Origin: Castanea sativa
Taxonomy: Eukaryota; Streptophyta; Magnoliopsida; Fagales; Fagaceae
Reading direction: 5' to 3'
Length of the DNA stretch: 64,000 bases
Assembly: GCF_040712315.1 (NCBI RefSeq)
Contig: NC_134018.1
Coordinates: 6,156,001-6,220,000, forward strand
The notes beneath the pieces are model-generated. The model did not search any database and was not told the DNA's origin. It saw only the letters and a list, made by a program, of their open reading frames with translations. The translations under genes were made by a program, and so were the position numbers. The stretch's first letter is position 1. Each line of letters starts with the position of its first letter. Below are positions 47,161 through 57,484 of this stretch, piece by piece.

Positions 47161-47884
47161 CTCCACCGTTTCTTTTCTTTCTCTTTTAGTTCCTTTTTTG
47201 TTTCTAGTAGCTTCCTTAGTTCAGTGTTTATGTTTGGGAGTTGGGTTTAGCAGACTCTTGATTTAAGCTACAGTTATTTTATTGTATTTCAAAAAAAAAA
47301 AAGTTATTTTATTGTATTTCAAAAAAAAACAAAAACTGTTGCTGTGACAGTCCATTGCTTGTATTGGGCTTTAATTGTTTTCACAGGTTCCTCATTCCAA
47401 GTCAATTCACTACTTGAAGAGCAGACCGTGGTTGCCTAATGCAATACGTGGAGCCACTGATTAGGGTACAATTCTGACTCTATATTTTTGGTGGATTCAA
47501 TTTTATCTCATTAAAAAAATATTATCTTTATGTTTTTTATGTGCATATCCCACCATACTCCATTATCCTATCCAATTTGTGCTCAAATTAATAATTTTAC
47601 TGTTTGTGTCCTCTTTTAGTACCCACTCTAAAATTCCAAAAAAAAAAAAACCAATTTCTTTGAAATATCTGATTCTTATTATTAATTGTGGAGCTTCTTG
47701 GAATTTGACGTTTATTTGGGCTATCTCTTAATATTGTGAACACTGTCACTATTTGTCTGCAATTCCTTCCTTTGATTATTGATCTAGTCTCTACATGCAC
47801 TCTTGCTTGACCTTTAATTTTACATTGAGAATTGATTACTTGAATTTTTGGGAATCTCAACTGCATTCATAAATATTGTGTTGC

Positions 47885-49455
47885 ATGCATCTACGTCGTG
47901 GTCGCGTCATGTCGAACCCTGAACATCAATCCACTTCCGAATCTAGGCCCTCTTTAGAGCAAACCATAGGAGACCTAGCTAAGAGTGTTCGTGATTTGCT
48001 GGATAGGGTAGAGCGAATTGAAACATCTCAAAGAGAGACCACTAACCATGAAGGAGATAACATGCATGGGCAAAATAACAATGGTCACTTTAATAGGGCT
48101 TCACACTTTGAACATGATCACTATAATCACTATGGTCCTAGGGATTATGATGATAGGATGTCTAAGGAAAGGATAGAAGCATCCACCTTTGATGGCTGCC
48201 TAGACCCATGGGTTTTCACTGATTGGTTACGTCAAATGGAGAAATTCTTTGACTATTACCATTGGGCTGAGAATAGGAAAGTGAGGTATGATAGGATGAA
48301 GTTAATTGGGAGAGCTGATCTTTTCTGGGAGGACCTTGAGGAAACCCTTAGGCGATGACGTGAGCCCCCCATTATTGATTGGATGGAGATGAAGGACGCC
48401 CTCTCGAGGAATTATCTTCCTCCAACTTATAGGAGCTCCCTCCTTGAGGAATGGGATCGCCTAAGACAAGGCACTGCTCCTGTGACCGAATACATAGAGA
48501 AATTCAAGGAATTCTAGAGGCGAATTCGAATAGTTGAAGAAGAGGTTGTCACACTCAATAGGTTCAAGAAAGGTTTAAATGCTAACCTACTAGGCGAGAT
48601 TATCACCCGAGGAGTCACCACCTTAAGAGAAGCCTATGACCTTGCTAGGAATTGTGAGTTAGCATCCAAATCTATCTTTTGTCGACGTTCTGAGCTTCGA
48701 AGCATTCCTCCTAACCCTCAACCTTTTGGTAGCAAACCTAAACTTGCCTTACCCCCTAAGGTCAACCCCAATAGCATCCCGATATAAAAAGAGGACAAGG
48801 GAAAATGTGTGATCAATGAGCCCTCAAGATTAGGCTCTCGCCTCCAATGCTTCAAATGCAATGGGATTGGACATGTCGCAGCTAGATGTCCCTCTAGGAC
48901 CCTTGTCATTCAAGAGGATGATGAAAATGTAGAAAATGTTGAAGAGCTAGTATATGACCCAAATGCTGAAGAAGTCCAAGATGTTGAGGCCGAATGGGAA
49001 GATGATCCCAGCTACCTCACGTGCATTAGAGCCATCTCTCCTCAGGTTGATGACTCCAAGGCTGTTTTTGGTGTCCCTAGAGTGAATGTGGTAAGGTGTG
49101 CTTTGACAGAACAAAGGGAAACTGATGATTGGCGAAGAAGTGCCATCTTCCAGACTTACACTAAGTGTGGAGATAAAACGTGCAAGGTTATTATAGATAG
49201 TGGGAGTTGCATTAATGTGGTGTCCTCTAATGTTGTTTCCCGCCTAGGCTTGAAATTGATCCTACACCCTAACCCATATAAATTTTCTTGGGTGGATACT
49301 TCCTCCATAGCCATAAAAGAAAGATGTGTTGTCCCACTTCAATTCCTCACCTACAAGGCAGAAATATGGTGTGACGTAATTCCCATGGATGTAGGGCATA
49401 TTATCTTAGGTAGACCTTGGCTTTATAATTTGGATGTCACCTTTCATGGGTGATC
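47885..49455 (+). pseudogene. gag: gypsy gag and protease, broken by four stops
   Basis: ATG candidates are 47885 and 47909. The frame encodes a coiled coil (IGDLAKSVRDLLDRVERIE), the retrotransposon gag core (WVFTDWLRQMEKFFDYY), a CCHC knuckle (CFKCNGIGHVAARC near 48850) and an aspartic protease (IIDSGSCINVVS near 49193, then IILGRPWL). In-frame stops lie at 48356, 48516, 48785 and 49451. The pol region continues in another frame after a 19-bp tandem duplication. Confidence 0.85.
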
Positions 49456-49473
49456 CAATTCTTGCTCATTTAT

Positions 49474-49511
49474 GTTTGGAGGCAAGAAGATTGTTTGGAG
49501 GCAAGAAGATT
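49474..49511 (+). repeat. 19-bp tandem duplication that shifts the pol frame
   Basis: The 19-bp unit gtttggaggcaagaagatt occurs at 49474-49492 and again at 49493-49511. Because 19 is not a multiple of three, the duplication shifts the frame between the protease and RT regions. Confidence 0.95.
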
Positions 49512-51452
49512 GTGCTTAATCCTTTGAAACCCAAGCCAATCGACATGAGCAAGAAGCCAGAAGTGCCGAAGGCGAAAGGTCTGAACATCATAAGCCCAAA
49601 GGCATTTGAAAGGGTAGCAGTTCAAGAATCCATTGTGTTTGTCTTGGTTGCTAGGGAACTTCATGGAGAGACTTGTGAGGAGCAACCTGAAGAAGTGAGG
49701 TCCGTGCTCCAGGAATTTAAGGATGTTTTCCCTGAGGAACTCCCCGATCATTTACCACCCATGCATGATATCCAACACGCCATAGATTTTGTGCCCGGAG
49801 CGACCCTACCTAACTTGCCCCATTATAGGATGAGCCCTGCAAAACATGCCGAGTTGCAAAGACAAGTAGAAGAACTACTTAGAAAGGGTTTTGTTCGTGA
49901 GAGCATGAGCCCTTGTGCAGTCCCTGCACTCTTAACTCCAAAGAAAGATGGGACTTGGAGGATGTGTGTTGATTGTCGTGCCATCAACAAGATCACTGTG
50001 AAGTATCGTTTTCCTATCCCTCGGTTGGATGACATGTTGGATATGATGGCTGGAGCAACGATCTTCTCCAAGATAGACTTAAAAAGTGGCTATCGTCAAA
50101 TTAGGGTTCGTCATGGTGATGAGTGGAAAACTGCCTTCAAGACGAAAGATGGTTTATATGAGTGGATGGTTATGCCTTTTGGATTGTCCAATGCTCCTAG
50201 TACCTTTATGAGAGTGATGACTCAAGTGCTTAAGCCTTTTATGGGAAAATTCCTAGTTGTGTATTTTGATGATATCCTCATTTATAGTAAGTCTAGGGAG
50301 CAACACTCAGACCACCTAACTCAAGTTTGTACAACCCTTAGGAAGGAGAGTTTATATGGTAACCTCAAGAAGTGCTCTTTCTTTACAGATAAAGTTGTCT
50401 TCCTAGGTTTCATAGTGTCATCTGAAGGAGTTTTTGCCGACCCCCAGAAGGTTCAAGCCATTATGGATTGGCCCGAGCCCAAAACTATACATGAGATTCG
50501 AAGCTTTCATGGGCTCACTTCCTTTTATCGCCGATTCATCAAAGGATTTAGTACCATTATGTCCCCCATCACTGACTGCTTGAAACATGGAGAGTTTATT
50601 TGGACAAAAGCTGCTACTAAGGCCTTCAAGGAGGTGAAACAGAAGATGACTGAGGCACCTGTCATGCGTCTCCCTGATTTCACTAAGTCTTTTGAAGTGG
50701 AATGTGATGCCTCAGGTATTGGCATAGGGGGAGTACTTAGTCAAGAGCGCCACCCAATTGCCTATTTCAGTGAGAAGTTGAATGATGCTAAGCAAAAGTA
50801 CTCCACATATGACAAAGAATTTTATGCCATTGTACAAGCTCTTTGGCATTGGCGCCATTACTTGTTGTCTCAAGAGTTTATTATCTACTCTGATCATAAA
50901 GCTTTACGCTATCTCAATTCCCAAAAGAAGCTAAATTTTAGGCACGGTAGTTGGGTTGAATTTCTGCAATGCTACTACTTTGTGATGAAACATAGGGCGA
51001 GAGTTGAGAATAAGGCTGCTGATGCACTAAGTCGAAGAGTGTCTTTGCTATCAGTCATGAGTGTTAAGGTCACTGGGTTTGAACGACTTAAGGATGACTA
51101 TCAGTCATGCCAAGATTTTGGGGAGCTCTACACTAGCCTAAGTAATGCTTCACACCCCGTCTTGGATGATTATACCCTTCAGGATGGTTACTTGTTCAAA
51201 GCCAACAAGTTGTGTATCCCTCGGTCGTCAGTGAGAGATTTCCTAGTTTGGGAGATACATGCAGGAGGCCTTGCAGGTCATTTTGGCCGAGATAAGACAA
51301 TTGAGGAAGTGGAACGTCAATTCTATTGGCCTGGTCTTAAGAGGGGCATTGCTAAGATAGTTGGTCAGTGTCGTACATGTCAACTAGCCAAACATCGCAA
51401 GCAAAACACTGTTCTGTACACGCCTTTACCTGTGCCAGATCGCCCGTGGTAG
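49474..51452 (+). pseudogene. pol: gypsy reverse transcriptase, RNase H and integrase zinc finger
   Basis: The open frame carries an RT with the YFDD active site at 50262-50273, a preceding [14 protein letters not shown] motif, RNase H ([16 protein letters not shown] near 50700 and [10 protein letters not shown] near 50887), and the integrase HHCC finger ([10 protein letters not shown] to CRTCQLAKH near 51260-51390). A TAG at 51450-51452 separates it from the integrase core in the same frame. Residues before about 49512 read through the duplicated 19-bp unit. Confidence 0.9.
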
Positions 51453-52718
51453 GACGTGAGTATGGACTTTGTGCTAGGTTTTCCCTGCACCTTTAGGAAG
51501 CATGATTCTATCCTAGTAGTCGTTGATTGCTTCTCTAAGATGACTCATTTCCTACCATGTTCTAAGACTTCTAATGCTTCTAAAATTGTAAAGCTTTACT
51601 TTGATGAGGTTGTCAAGCTTTATGGTCTCCCCAAAACCATAGTGTCTGATAGGGATGTTCGCTTCATGAGTTATTTTTGGAAGACCTTGTGGCATTTAGT
51701 AGGCACCAAATTGAAATTTTCCACGGCATTTCATCCTCAAACTGATGGTCAAACTGAGGTGGTTAATCGTAGCCTAGGGAACCTCCTTCGGTGTCTAGTG
51801 GGTGAAGCCAATCGAAATTGGGATTTAATTCTTCCTATAGCCCAACTTGCATATAATAGCTCTGTCAACAGGTCTATAGGCGTTAGTCCTTTTGAGGTTG
51901 TGCATGGACATACACCTAGGAAGCCCTTAGATCTTTTGCCCATGTCCCCACATGTTAGGATTTCTGAATCTGCTGAGGCATTCGCACGACATGTTCATGA
52001 TTTGCATACTGAGATTCACAAAAAAATTCAAGTAAGTAATTCTCAATATAAAATTCATGCTAATACTCATCGGCGTCATGCAGAGTTTCAGGTAGGAGAT
52101 TATGTCATGATTCGGATCCGACCTGAACGGTTTCCATCTGGGACCTTTAAGAAATTGCAGGCTCGTAGTGCCGGTTCGTTCAAGGTATTGAAACGAATGG
52201 GCCCAAATGCATATGTCATTGACCTTCCTCATGATTATGGTATTAGCTCTTCCTTTAATATTGAGGATCTAGTTGCTTATAAAAGCCCTACAGCTATTCC
52301 TGATACTCCTTTTGATGAGCCTTTGCTTAATCTTATTGATGCCCCTATGCCTACCCCTTTACCCTTAAATTTGCCCTATGCCCATAAAGAATCTATTGAT
52401 GCTATTTTAGATGAGCAAATTGTTTCTACCAGGGATGGAGGAGTTCACCGTTTCCTAGTTCGGTGGCGCGGACGACCAGATTCTGATTGCACATGGATTA
52501 CTAGAGATGAGCTACAACGACTGGATCCTGACTTACTAGAGTACTATCAGAGCTCTTCAGCTTTCCACTCGACGGGGTCGAGTTCCTCTCACCCGGGGGG
52601 AGTTGGTGCGAACACAAGATATAGGCCCCCAATTATACACACGTATGGGAGGAAGAGCAAAAAGAAGACGGCCCAACCTGTGGCCTTATGGATGGAGCCT
52701 ATTAGTTATTGGGCTTGA
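51453..52718 (+). pseudogene. pol: gypsy integrase core plus C-terminal chromodomain
   Basis: The integrase D-D-E triad is visible: VVVDCFSK near 51520, VSDRDVRF near 51645 and TDGQTEVVNRSL near 51745. A GPY/F-like region (GSFKVLKRMGPNAY) and a chromodomain (ILDEQIVSTRDGGVHRFLVRWRG to WITRDELQ) follow. Chromodomains direct insertion toward particular chromatin marks in chromoviruses. The frame crosses the polypurine tract and runs 115 bp into the 3' LTR before its stop at 52718. Confidence 0.9.
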
Positions 52719-52986
52719 GATTAAGCAAGCTCAAACATTTAATAATTAGGGTTTTGTGTTGTTAGCTATTTAATAATTAGGGTTTTGTGTTGTTAGCTAT
52801 TTAAACACTTTTTCTGATTATTGTAACACAGCTTTTGAGAAATATAAAAAAATGTTTGTTTTCTTTTACACTGGTGCCGACTCCAGTTTGCTTGGTGCTG
52901 ACTCCAAGCAGCCCTTAGGTGCTGACTCCTAGGGTTTATCCTATCAATTTCCTGTTCTATTATACTATTGTGGTTGTCCTAGGTCA
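52604..52986 (+). repeat. 3' LTR of the gypsy element (383 bp)
   Basis: It matches the 5' LTR but carries a tandem duplication of about 32 bp containing 'taataattagggttttgtgt'. It is preceded by the G-rich tract 'cccggggggagt' and followed by CAACT. Confidence 0.92.
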
Positions 52987-52991
52987 CAACT

Positions 52992-54119
52992 GTTGTAAAT
53001 GCCCAATTAAGCATCACAACATATTGGCAACTAACTCAAAGGGCTGCAACAGATTAGCAATTAACTCTACAACTGTTTTGAAACTCATTCACAAACTTTG
53101 CTACAATCGAATGGGCACAGCTATGAGCATGAGTTTGTGGTTGAGATTAATGACACATTGAGTTCAAAGGCCTAGTTGATAATTGCTAGAAACAAAGGTT
53201 AGACTCCAGCTATACACAACTCGTTTGCGAACAAAATAAGTGTTCATTAATAAGTTCAAAACTTAATAAGCAGGCCCTCTCTTGGGAGATTTACTAATTT
53301 TTGTTACTATATTTGTTCATCATATGATCCATGTCAATATATATTAGTAACTAGCTTTTCACTGATCTTCTGCTTTTGTCAACAAACCTTGACTAAAAAT
53401 GAAGCAGATAGTATAAGTGTTGAAATTCATGAACTTTTGTGACAGTGAAACTTTATCATACATTCAAAAATAAAGATGGATTACAAAAGCTTGCTTCTGT
53501 GTTGGTTCTATGCTAGCATGCATATAAGATTTAGAGAAAGAGGAAATTAACAAGTCTTGTCTTATTAAAAAAACAATTAAAAATAATTGTTAAGTTATTT
53601 TTTACGAGGAGTCTTTTTCTTTTCCCCCTCATTTTTTTTTTTTTTTACAACTAATACCAATTACATATGTTCATCATTTTACTCTACCAAATAATTCAAG
53701 TCAATTAAATCAGTTAAAAGGTTCTCTTTAATTAAGAACTGCATATCCATGCTATATTCCTTTCTACATATGTTTATCCAACAGATCTTGCATCATTAGT
53801 TTCAAATAACAATCAAAATATTAGATAGCAATAAGTAAATTGTATATCCTCAAATCCACACAATTTAGCATCCAATTTGTACCTCAAGTTGTGATGCATT
53901 TTGAAACTGTCTTAAAATTACTTTGGCTCTTCAAAAAAGTCATAAAAGAAGTCTTCAGCAGCTAATGTCACCTCCTTTGCTTCAAGAGTTCCTTGGCCTC
54001 TGCAATGTCCAGTGCAGAAGAGTTTGAAGATGGTTCTGCACACCAGAGCCCCCTAGACAAAATTTGGCCAATATAATTACCATTCCACCTAATTATATTA
54101 GCACAGGTATGCTTACAAA
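52992..54119. other. Intergenic spacer
   Basis: AT-rich sequence without a recognised gene. The minus-strand frame that ends near 53968 contains SSNSSALDIAEAKELLKQ, which I cannot place. It may be the decayed 3' part of the neighbouring GDPDL pseudogene or unrelated sequence. Confidence 0.45.
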
Positions 54120-56568
54120 AAATTAATGGTAAAGCAAGACAGAGTCCCATCCTTTGCCAATCGTACTAGACAGTCAAGTACATCTACATCATCATCAATC
54201 GCTTTCCTATATGATAAATCCATACAACCAGGGAAATCTCCACTTGCTCCATTTTTAGAGATGACCAAAGGATTCGTTGGAGAGTGAGGAAGGTGAAAGA
54301 CAAAGGCCAACAATAATATTCTAAAAATCATAATATATTTCAAAAAAACATACAGGTAGACAACCTTATCAATCAGTTATGAGTAGAAAAGAATCATTGT
54401 GCTGAAGCATTTTGACCTAGATGAGCAAAGCAATCTGCAACGTGAGTAGAGAAATCAGCATCTTGAAGAAAATATTATTGAAATGAGCAGGTAGTAATCT
54501 TCTCGAGAAAAATAACTAATTATGTCAGAATTATCAAAAGCTATTACTGTAAATGAAATGCAACAACAAGCAATGGTATTCTAATCCTTCAGTTCTGAAA
54601 GTGCAATTGTGGCATGTGATGCACAAACTCATTTGCAATTACTAATACAACAAAATTCCTTTTAAAGTCTATAGTAACCTGATCAAGGAGCTCTGCATTA
54701 AAGGTAGTCCCAGGACTGAGAATGAAATTGAAAAGTCTCCAAAAATCATTGAGAGTTTTAGTATTTATAAAAAAAAAAACATTTGAATAAACTTTAACTT
54801 CTCTTGAAAGGTAGGATGAATCACAAATACATCCATATGAAGCTAGAAATAGCACCAGTTTTGAACAAAATACCGGAAAGTTGTTCAAGGATATCTAGAA
54901 ATGCACACAATATCCACGTGATTGCACTGACAAAGAGCAAATCACTTCACATTGAATGTGGTATAGGGTCAAGAAATGGGCAAAGGAGAAATTCATCAAG
55001 GCGTCTTGAACCAATGCACGAAATTAGAAGCTTTATTGATTTGATCATTATCCAATGCATCTGTAAAGGGATTTAGGTAGGCAGTACAATTTAAGTTTTT
55101 ATGAGAATATACAGAAATCAAAACCACTAGAAAAAACTTTATACTGAACCAATACTCTCCAAAGGGGAAACTTCTTAGGTACCCCCAGAGTATAGTGAAA
55201 TGGTGCTCCGTCCTCTCACATTCATGGTGGACACCACCATGAATGTGAGACAAGGAAGCACCATTCAATGTGCTCCAATAGTTCTAAGAATTACTCCTCC
55301 AAAGGAGGAATGGGGAAGTCAGCCAGCGCACCGGTAACAGAGAAGTTTCAATTGTCAATGTAATTCAAGAACTCAGTTATTGGATCACAAACTATAACTG
55401 AAGCTAAATGGAACATCATTCGCAAATGCTGATGCTAAAACTTCTAGCCCTTCTTTATGAGCATCCACGTATGAGGTAGATCAGTTGCATCTACAGGCCA
55501 TATGTAAGCCTTGGGAACAAGAATTCCAGAGGCAAATGCCTAGACAAATGTAAGATTCTGTAAGAGAGAACCATAATTCTAGTTGGTTTAAGGCTCAATC
55601 TCATCTTGTCCTAGAAACTGAAACAACAGTTTTGTCATATTTGGATTAAATCGTGCTGTAATTTTTCTTAGGAAAGCAACCTCTGGTGATGAAATATAAT
55701 TGACAATTGACACTTTTAGGTACAGAAAGTACAAAGCTTCTCATACTCAAATGGTGTTGCTGCACAAGTATTAGAACAAAAGGGTTGGTTAAAATGATAG
55801 CTGTGCGACCAGATCCTACATGTTTAGAGAAACATCTTACCAAAAAGAAGAAGAAGAAAGAAGACACCAATAAAATGTTCAACAGAATTATGTTTTTTTA
55901 TTATCCTGAATGTTCAACCATAAACCTGGTGGCTTGAACATTGAAGCCAAATCTTGAACAGTGAGAATTTGGAATGTATTGCCATCAAATTTATTAGTTC
56001 GAAAGAAGACTCCCAGAATTAGTGGTTAGAAATTAAGAAATTGTCATTAATTGTTAATGCAAAATATTATATCAAATAAACGACACAACCAAATAGCCAC
56101 TGTAACAGTCATTGGAAACTATATTTTAATGTTGAAAACACACTTTTATTCTCATATTTCCATGCTTCCATAAGAATAACTTTGGAAAATTACGACGTCC
56201 AACCATATTTAAAGAAAAATGTGCTACCAAATCATCATATTTGGTTCACAAGATACCCAAGTTGCCAAAAGCAAATACTAAGAATTTGAAACAACTCCTA
56301 CTTACAGGCAACTGTTTAGCTCCTTGAAGGTGAAATCCACAGAAAGCCATCCTTTGGTAGGGACCCCATTAAGCAGATAACCTTATTCCTGTTTTTGAAA
56401 ATACCCACAATATCAGAAAAGTTATTAAGCAGGACATCTGGTGTGCAAATCCTAACTCCATTCTCTGTTAATTGCAAGTCACACCATAAGACCACATCAA
56501 GTACGCTAACCAACAATGCCAAATTATATGCATATGAACTAGAAGTAGGAAATACCCCCTGATGCTTA
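54120..56568 (-). pseudogene. Glycerophosphodiester phosphodiesterase-like (GDPDL/SHV3-type) pseudogene
   Basis: Fragments in collinear order match plant GDPDL proteins, GPI-anchored apoplastic proteins important for cell-wall organisation. Exon A (56568-56307) resembles the first GDPD repeat (VVLWCDLQLTENGVRIC) but needs two frame changes. Exon B (about 56025-55906) reads RTNKFDG, ILTVQDLAS and PPGLWLNIQ, and its donor GT is GA. Exon C (55759 to about 55150) reads LSMRSFVLSV, then GILVPKAYIWPVDATDL and LADFPIPPLE, with several stops, a frameshift and an inserted foldback element at 55166-55297. Exon D (about 54282-54120) reads NPLVISKNGASGDFPGC, the start of the second repeat, and then homology ends. 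The signal peptide and GPI region were not found. The gene is dead. Confidence 0.85.
55166..55297. mobile_element. Foldback MITE (132 bp) inserted in the GDPDL pseudogene, 8-bp TSD
   Basis: The element is flanked by an exact 8-bp duplication tccaaagg (55158-55165 and 55298-55305), the hAT-type length. Its core (55200-55264) is a hairpin with 30-bp arms, 26 of 30 paired, around a 5-bp loop; the inner 16 bp, tctcacattcatggtg, are perfect. Both termini contain 'ttcttag'. Removing it restores a continuous GDPDL-like reading frame segment. Confidence 0.82.
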
Positions 56569-56585
56569 CTATTGTTGCTAAATTA

Positions 56586-57132
56586 TGAACTAAAAATCCT
56601 TACAGGTGACAATTTGAGGGGTAAAGGGATGGACTTTGTTGACTGGTGCATTATGTGTTGTTGTAATGGGAGACGGTGGATCATTTGCTACTATATTGTG
56701 GTAAGGCTTATCGGTTGTAGAGTTTGGTGTTTAGCTTTTGGGATTTATTGGGTCTTGCCAAGATCAGTTGCAGATACTCTCTTTGGTTGGTGGAATTGGC
56801 CTAGAAAGCATTCGTTTAGCATTTGGAATTTAGCTCCGCTGTGCTTAATGTGTTGTCTGTGGAGGGAGCAAAATTGGAGGATGTTTAAGGACATGAAAAG
56901 TTCTGATGACCAATTATTGGCTTCTTTCAGTGGCTCCCTTTTTGATTGGTCTAGGGCTTGGGGACTTACCTCTAGTGATTCTCTCCCTATGTTCCTTAGC
57001 TCCCTTCTTTGTAATTAGTATCTTTTCTTTCTGTTTTTTATCTTCTTTTTTTGTAATTTTTATCTCTGCCTTATGACTTTTTGCATGAGGTAGTATTTTT
57101 GAACATAAATTTTTATTACTTATAAAAAAAAA
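56586..57132 (+). mobile_element. 5'-truncated LINE (L1-type) fragment with A tail
   Basis: The frame to 57018 resembles the C-terminal zf-RVT region of plant L1 elements (a WNLAPLCLMCCLWREQNWRMF block). A 3' tail ends in an A run at about 57123-57132. The 13-bp sequence ttgttgctaaatt lies at about 56573-56585 and again at about 57155-57167, a likely target duplication, although about 20 bp lie between the A tail and the right copy. It inserted just upstream of the first GDPDL exon piece. Confidence 0.75.
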
Positions 57133-57155
57133 GCCAAATTATTACTTTACTGTTG

Positions 57156-57484
57156 TTGCTAAATTTCCTAATCTTATGTTGTTAAAGGTCTCTCTGTACA
57201 TATATTGATGATTTTTTTTTGTTATGCAAATGGTGGGACAGAAAATTTGGGGTTTGAACTCTAAATATCAGGAATCCAAGGGGATACCAGTACCAATAGG
57301 CTATCACTTGAATCCATAATATAATTGTAATTAATTCTCTAAATATAATACCACAACATGAGTATAATACACATGTAAGAAAAAAAATTGTCTACAAATT
57401 ATTTCAAAATGACTAAGCTAACAAAAGATACAAATTATTTCAAAATGAAACTACAACATATCCATGAACCACAAGAAACATTGG
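57156..57484. other. Spacer between the LINE fragment and the RLP pseudogene
   Basis: AT-rich and probably the 3' flank of the RLP pseudogene read on the minus strand. It has a short direct repeat containing 'aaattatttcaaaatga' (about 57396-57447) and no gene. Confidence 0.45.

Larger units (their letters stand above)
46151..52986 (+). mobile_element. Ty3-gypsy LTR retrotransposon, chromovirus type
   Basis: LTRs at 46151-46503 and 52604-52986 are flanked by a perfect 5-bp duplication CAACT (46146-46150 and 52987-52991). The primer-binding site for initiator Met-tRNA follows the 5' LTR. Order is gag, protease, RT, RNase H, integrase, chromodomain, which defines a Ty3-gypsy chromovirus. The LTRs differ at roughly ten sites by eye plus a 32-bp duplication, so the insertion is moderately young. 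Several stops and a 19-bp duplication inactivate the coding region. The clade (Reina, Galadriel, Tekay, CRM) needs a tree. Confidence 0.95.
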
